This document shows positions 60,997-64,000 of a stretch of DNA of 64,000 nucleotides, in pieces. Made by a program: the position numbers and the translations under genes. The first letter of the stretch is position 1, and the number at the start of each line of letters is the position of its first letter. Origin of the DNA: Anaerolineae bacterium (GTDB lineage: Bacteria; Chloroflexota; Anaerolineae; Anaerolineales; Villigracilaceae). The notes beneath the pieces were generated by a model. The model saw nothing but the letters and a program-made list of their open reading frames with translations. It was not told where the DNA came from and did no database searches. The stretch lies in NCBI GenBank assembly GCA_018648685.1, contig JABGQT010000182.1:1-64000 (forward strand), given 5' to 3'.

Positions 60997-62020
60997 TACC
61001 TTACTTGAAATCAAAGACTTAAAAGTCCATTTTCCGATTCGTAGCAAAAATTTATTCGGTGGGGTTACAAAATATGTAAAAGCTGTTGATGGGGTTAGTT
61101 TTTATATCGAAAAAGGTGAAACGCTAGGGCTAGTTGGCGAAAGTGGCTCAGGAAAAACCACTGTAGGTCGCTCTATTCTGCGTGCAATTGAACCCACCGC
61201 TGGAAAAGTCACCTTTAATGTGGATGATGAAACCTTCGATTTATCTCAATTAACAGATAAAGAGATGCGGGGTTTTCGTGAGCACATGCAATTGATCTTT
61301 CAAGACCCTTACTCTTCGCTGAATCCGCGTATGACGGTACGAGATATTATTGCCGAACCCCTCATTGCGCAAAAACTAGCAACAGGTGACGAAGTTGACG
61401 AGCGTGTGCGCGAAGCTGCCGCACTCTGCAAACTCAACCTGGAGTTTTTGCGCCGTTTCCCTCATGCCTTTAGTGGCGGTCAGCGACAGCGCATCGGCAT
61501 TGCACGCGCTCTTGTCTCACGCCCGCAGTTTATCGTTTGCGATGAATCTGTCTCTGCGCTTGATGTATCCATTCAGGCAGAAATTCTCAACCTGCTCATG
61601 GATTTGCAGGCAGAATTCGGCTTCACCTATCTTTTTATTGCCCACGATCTAAGTGTAGTAGCGCATATTTCCAAACGCGTAGCAGTGATGTATTTGGGAC
61701 AACTCGTTGAATTAGCTCCCACAAAAGACCTTTTTTACGCCCCAAAACATCCTTACACCGAAGCGCTAATGTCCGCAATCCCAGAAGTAAACCCAGATCA
61801 AGAGATGAACCCTGTGCATCTGGACGGCGAAATTCCCAGCCCTATTAATCCTCCCTCTGGTTGTCGCTTCCACACTCGCTGCCCCTATACGCAAGATAAT
61901 TGCAAGACAGACATCCCAAAATGGGAAGAGATTGAAGATAATCATTTTGTAGCTTGTCATTTTGCGAAAACACTTACGTTAAAGGGGGCAGAAATGCCAA
62001 CTTCAGTAGATGCCAATTAA
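60989..62020 (+). CDS. ABC transporter ATP-binding protein (DppF-like)
   Basis: A 343-residue ATPase subunit that dimerises with the preceding one. Walker A is GESGSGKTTVG, signature FSGGQRQRIGIA, Walker B FIVCDESVSALDV, and IAHDLSVV follows. The cysteine extension GCRFHTRCPYTQDNC is present. The ATG overlaps the end of the upstream gene, showing translational coupling. Completes a full Dpp/Opp-class importer. Confidence 0.95.
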   Translation: MSDTLLEIKDLKVHFPIRSKNLFGGVTKYVKAVDGVSFYIEKGETLGLVGESGSGKTTVGRSILRAIEPTAGKVTFNVDDETFDLSQLTDKEMRGFREHMQLIFQDPYSSLNPRMTVRDIIAEPLIAQKLATGDEVDERVREAAALCKLNLEFLRRFPHAFSGGQRQRIGIARALVSRPQFIVCDESVSALDVSIQAEILNLLMDLQAEFGFTYLFIAHDLSVVAHISKRVAVMYLGQLVELAPTKDLFYAPKHPYTEALMSAIPEVNPDQEMNPVHLDGEIPSPINPPSGCRFHTRCPYTQDNCKTDIPKWEEIEDNHFVACHFAKTLTLKGAEMPTSVDAN

Positions 62021-62070
62021 TTAGTAGCATCCTTATCGGAGTATAAATAGCTAAAAACGGAGAGCGTACG

Positions 62071-62571
62071 ATGATGAAAAAAATCCTGGTTCCCCTCACA
62101 AAATCCACTTTCAGCCATAAAATATTGGCAGAAATCGAGAAGTTTTTTCCACCAGAAGAAACCAAACTCACCCTCTACTATGTGACCAAGCCGCCCAAAG
62201 GCTCAGGTTTCGCCGCTACAGATTATCGCTCTGATTACGCGCTTGCCTCAGAGGGCGAGCCGCTGGGGCCAAAGGCACATCCTGTTTTTGCCAGCCAAGA
62301 AGAAGACAGCATTCAGGCGGATGTCGAAGTTGCTCTACTCGCCGAGACGAACGCTTTGAAGGAAAAGGGATACGAGGTTTCCGTGCAAACTTGTTTTGTT
62401 GATGATGCGATTAGTGAGATTGTACGCATTGCAAAGCGGGATAAAATTGACCTGATCGCCATGTCTACGCGCGCGCGCGTGGGCGTTTCTCGCTTCTTTT
62501 TTGCGGATATTGCTGAACAAGTCATGCAAAAAGTGGATATACCTCTTCTCCTGGTTCACCCTAAAGATTAA
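62071..62571 (+). CDS. UspA-like protein lacking the usual ATP-binding glycines
   Basis: A 166-residue single-domain Usp fold protein. The start KKILVPLTKSTFSHKIL is the family pattern, and the C-terminal strand is ADIAEQVMQKVDIPLLLVHP. The ATP-type motif G-x2-G-x9-G-S/T is replaced by STRARVGVSRFFFADIAEQ, so ATP binding is doubtful. It carries an insertion (about 42-75) rich in Gly and Ala. It starts 50 bp after the ATPase gene and may be transcribed with the importer. Either of two adjacent ATGs could be the start. Confidence 0.85.
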   Translation: MMKKILVPLTKSTFSHKILAEIEKFFPPEETKLTLYYVTKPPKGSGFAATDYRSDYALASEGEPLGPKAHPVFASQEEDSIQADVEVALLAETNALKEKGYEVSVQTCFVDDAISEIVRIAKRDKIDLIAMSTRARVGVSRFFFADIAEQVMQKVDIPLLLVHPKD

Positions 62572-62771
62572 TCGGATGGAATGCTTCGCACGTGTTTTTG
62601 ACCTGTTTCCCCTTAATAAGCGATAGTTGGAAGAGAAACTTCGTAATTCTCCATTTCTATTCTATGAATATCACGTTAAAAAAGTGTTCTACGATTACCA
62701 GAGTATGTAGGTCACGCTTGTAGCGTGACATTCTATTTTTTGTCCTCAAACCAAAACACAAAAGGTAAAAG

Positions 62772-63581
62772 ATGAATAAAGTTATCTTAGTCTTATCCGA
62801 TGGTTTACGATACGACACCGCTATTGAGCAGATGGGCTTCTTGGGACATCTGGTTGAATCGAAATTAGCCGATCTTTATAAAATTCTTGGCGAATTACCT
62901 TCTATGTCACGCCCGATGTACGAAACCACACATACGGGGCTGCCAGTTATTGAGCATGGTGTGTACTCTAATTACGTTGTGCGGCGTTCCGATCAGCCAA
63001 ATATCTTTCAAGCAGCCAGAGATGCAGGGAAAATTACCGCGGCCGTTGCCTACTCCTGGTTTTCAGAACTATATAATAACGCCCCCTACGATATGGTGAA
63101 TGACCGAGAAGTGGACGACGAATCTCTCCTCATCCAGCATGGACGATTTTACTCTGACGATGCCTATCCAGATTCAGAACTCTTCGCCACAGCAGGTATG
63201 CTGGTCCGTAAATTCAACCCCGATTATTTGCTCGTCCACCCAATGGGCATGGATGATACCGGCCATAAATACAGTGCAGATTCCGAAGAATATCGCGTTC
63301 ACGCCATCCGGCAAGATGTAATGCTCGCTAACTTAATCCCCGAATGGATTGAGCGCGGCTACAACATCATCGTTACCAGTGACCATGGGATGAACGTAGA
63401 TAAAATGCACGGCGGAACCACTCCCGACGTACGCGAAGTCCCCTTATATATAATTCGCCCGGATTCTCAAGGGAAGGGTGATACTGGCGAGACCGTTTCT
63501 CATCTGCAACTTGCCCCAACAGTTTGTACATTGCTCGATATTCCAATCCCAGAAACGATGAAGAAGGTATCTATTATTTGA
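62772..63581 (+). CDS. Alkaline-phosphatase-superfamily hydrolase (phosphodiesterase/pyrophosphatase type)
   Basis: A 269-residue metal-dependent hydrolase. VILVLSDGLRYDT holds the first metal Asp. PSMSRPMYETTHTGLP holds the nucleophile Ser/Thr. GMDDTGHKYS and TSDHGMNVDKMHGG carry the remaining Asp/His metal ligands. No signal peptide is visible, so it acts in the cytoplasm, on an imported compound. The family includes nucleotide pyrophosphatases, phosphodiesterases and phosphonoacetate hydrolases; the reaction here is not determined. It is the last gene of the run after the importer, 200 bp downstream of the Usp gene. Confidence 0.88.
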   Translation: MNKVILVLSDGLRYDTAIEQMGFLGHLVESKLADLYKILGELPSMSRPMYETTHTGLPVIEHGVYSNYVVRRSDQPNIFQAARDAGKITAAVAYSWFSELYNNAPYDMVNDREVDDESLLIQHGRFYSDDAYPDSELFATAGMLVRKFNPDYLLVHPMGMDDTGHKYSADSEEYRVHAIRQDVMLANLIPEWIERGYNIIVTSDHGMNVDKMHGGTTPDVREVPLYIIRPDSQGKGDTGETVSHLQLAPTVCTLLDIPIPETMKKVSII

Positions 63582-63599
63582 GCGGTCTATACTACAAAG

Positions 63600-63637
63600 A
63601 AAAAGCTCACCGCACTAGAATGCGATGAGCTTTTTTT
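63600..63637. terminator. Terminator after the hydrolase gene
   Basis: AAAAAGCTCA, CGCA, TGCG and TGAGCTTTTTTT form a 14-bp stem with one mismatch, followed by a T-run. It also lies downstream of the convergent DUF2179 gene and could serve both. Confidence 0.88.
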
Positions 63638-63729
63638 GTTTAATGGTAAATGCTTATTATCGAGAAAATATTCTATAAACGGTAACAAGCAAAAACTACG
63701 TGCGCTTCCTTTCGTCCTGTCACTCTATA

Positions 63730-64000
63730 TCACTTTTCTTTCTCTGCGAGCTTCCGAAAAACTCCGCCGCTGGCTTGATGTCCCTGCCCAATGACAACGA
63801 AGGCTTCCTCGTCAATCTCAGAGATGATATTTTTAAGGGTATTTGCGTCTGAGCGGATGACTGAGCAAAAGAGAACGGCGTGTTCTTTTTTCGTAAACAT
63901 CCCCTGCGCTGACCAAGAGGTTACCCCCACACCGAGACGCGCAAAAATGCCTTGAGAAATAGCATCTGGCGAGTTTGTAACGATAAAAACCGTACGGATT
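63730..64000 (-). CDS. YitT/DUF2179-family membrane protein, C-terminal part (cut by window edge)
   Basis: The frame is open from the window's right edge and ends at 63730. The 90 visible residues show the cytoplasmic DUF2179 (DUF161-associated) domain: GVGVTSWSAQGMFTKKEHAVLF, then IRSDANTLKNIISEIDEEAFVVI and a Gly-rich end. The transmembrane part would lie to the right of the window. Function is unknown for the family. An internal ATG (63930) is not the start. Confidence 0.85.
   Translation of the reverse strand, partial: IRTVFIVTNSPDAISQGIFARLGVGVTSWSAQGMFTKKEHAVLFCSVIRSDANTLKNIISEIDEEAFVVIGQGHQASGGVFRKLAEKEK

Overview
The window looks like chromosomal DNA of an uncultured or little-studied Chloroflexota bacterium, most likely of the Anaerolineae. 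This is inferred from gene content and style: an hrcA-grpE-dnaK-dnaJ operon under a CIRCE element, a Ser/Thr kinase with a Thr-Pro-rich linker and TolB-like repeats, ABC binding lipoproteins with Glu/Val- or Pro/Ala/Glu-rich linkers after the lipobox, a T-box-controlled pheST operon, and spacers filled with degenerate 7-8 bp tandem words. There is no rRNA or tRNA gene and no CRISPR array that I can see.

Layout. 1-9.8 kb is a minus-strand housekeeping block: recR, ybaB and dnaX (recombination and replication), a lamin-tail protein, prmA, a Nudix hydrolase, then the heat-shock operon in reverse (dnaJ, dnaK, grpE, hrcA) with a readable sigma-70 promoter and CIRCE. 9.9-17.3 kb is a signalling and envelope block: Ser/Thr kinase, PAP2 phosphatase, TgpA-like transglutaminase and a GAF-PAS adenylate cyclase. 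17.3-23.9 kb has recQ, a MATE exporter, a lipoprotein whose signal peptide is out of frame by one base, a small membrane protein and phosphoglucomutase. 23.9-26 kb is AT-rich and accessory, with a long intergenic region of RNA-like structure and two small unusual genes. 26.1-30.1 kb is pheST with a complete Phe T-box leader. 30.2-32.5 kb is a very AT-rich Mrr-nuclease/STAND-type NTPase gene, probably antiphage.

32.6-40 kb holds a nitroreductase, a ProRS-derived protein that seems to have lost synthetase activity but kept the editing and anticodon-binding domains, a GxxExxY protein between inverted repeats, a DegT aminotransferase, a PH-like membrane protein, DUF92 and glycerate 2-kinase. 40-48 kb is a LacI-controlled sugar operon: binding protein, two permeases, a GT4 glycosyltransferase and a GH13 subfamily-18 phosphorylase. 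Its composition parallels the E. coli ycj cluster. With the convergent glycerate kinase and the pgm gene elsewhere in the window it suggests uptake and phosphorolysis of a glucosylglycerate-type solute. 48.3-50 kb is a PiT transporter with its DUF47 partner.

50-63.6 kb is a second catabolic locus: a DeoR repressor diverging from a choline-kinase-like phosphotransferase, class II aldolase, HisC-like aminotransferase, HAD phosphatase, a complete Dpp-type ABC importer, a Usp-like protein and an alkaline-phosphatase-superfamily hydrolase. The substrate is unknown; this is the best candidate here for an undescribed pathway. A DUF2179 gene runs off the right edge.
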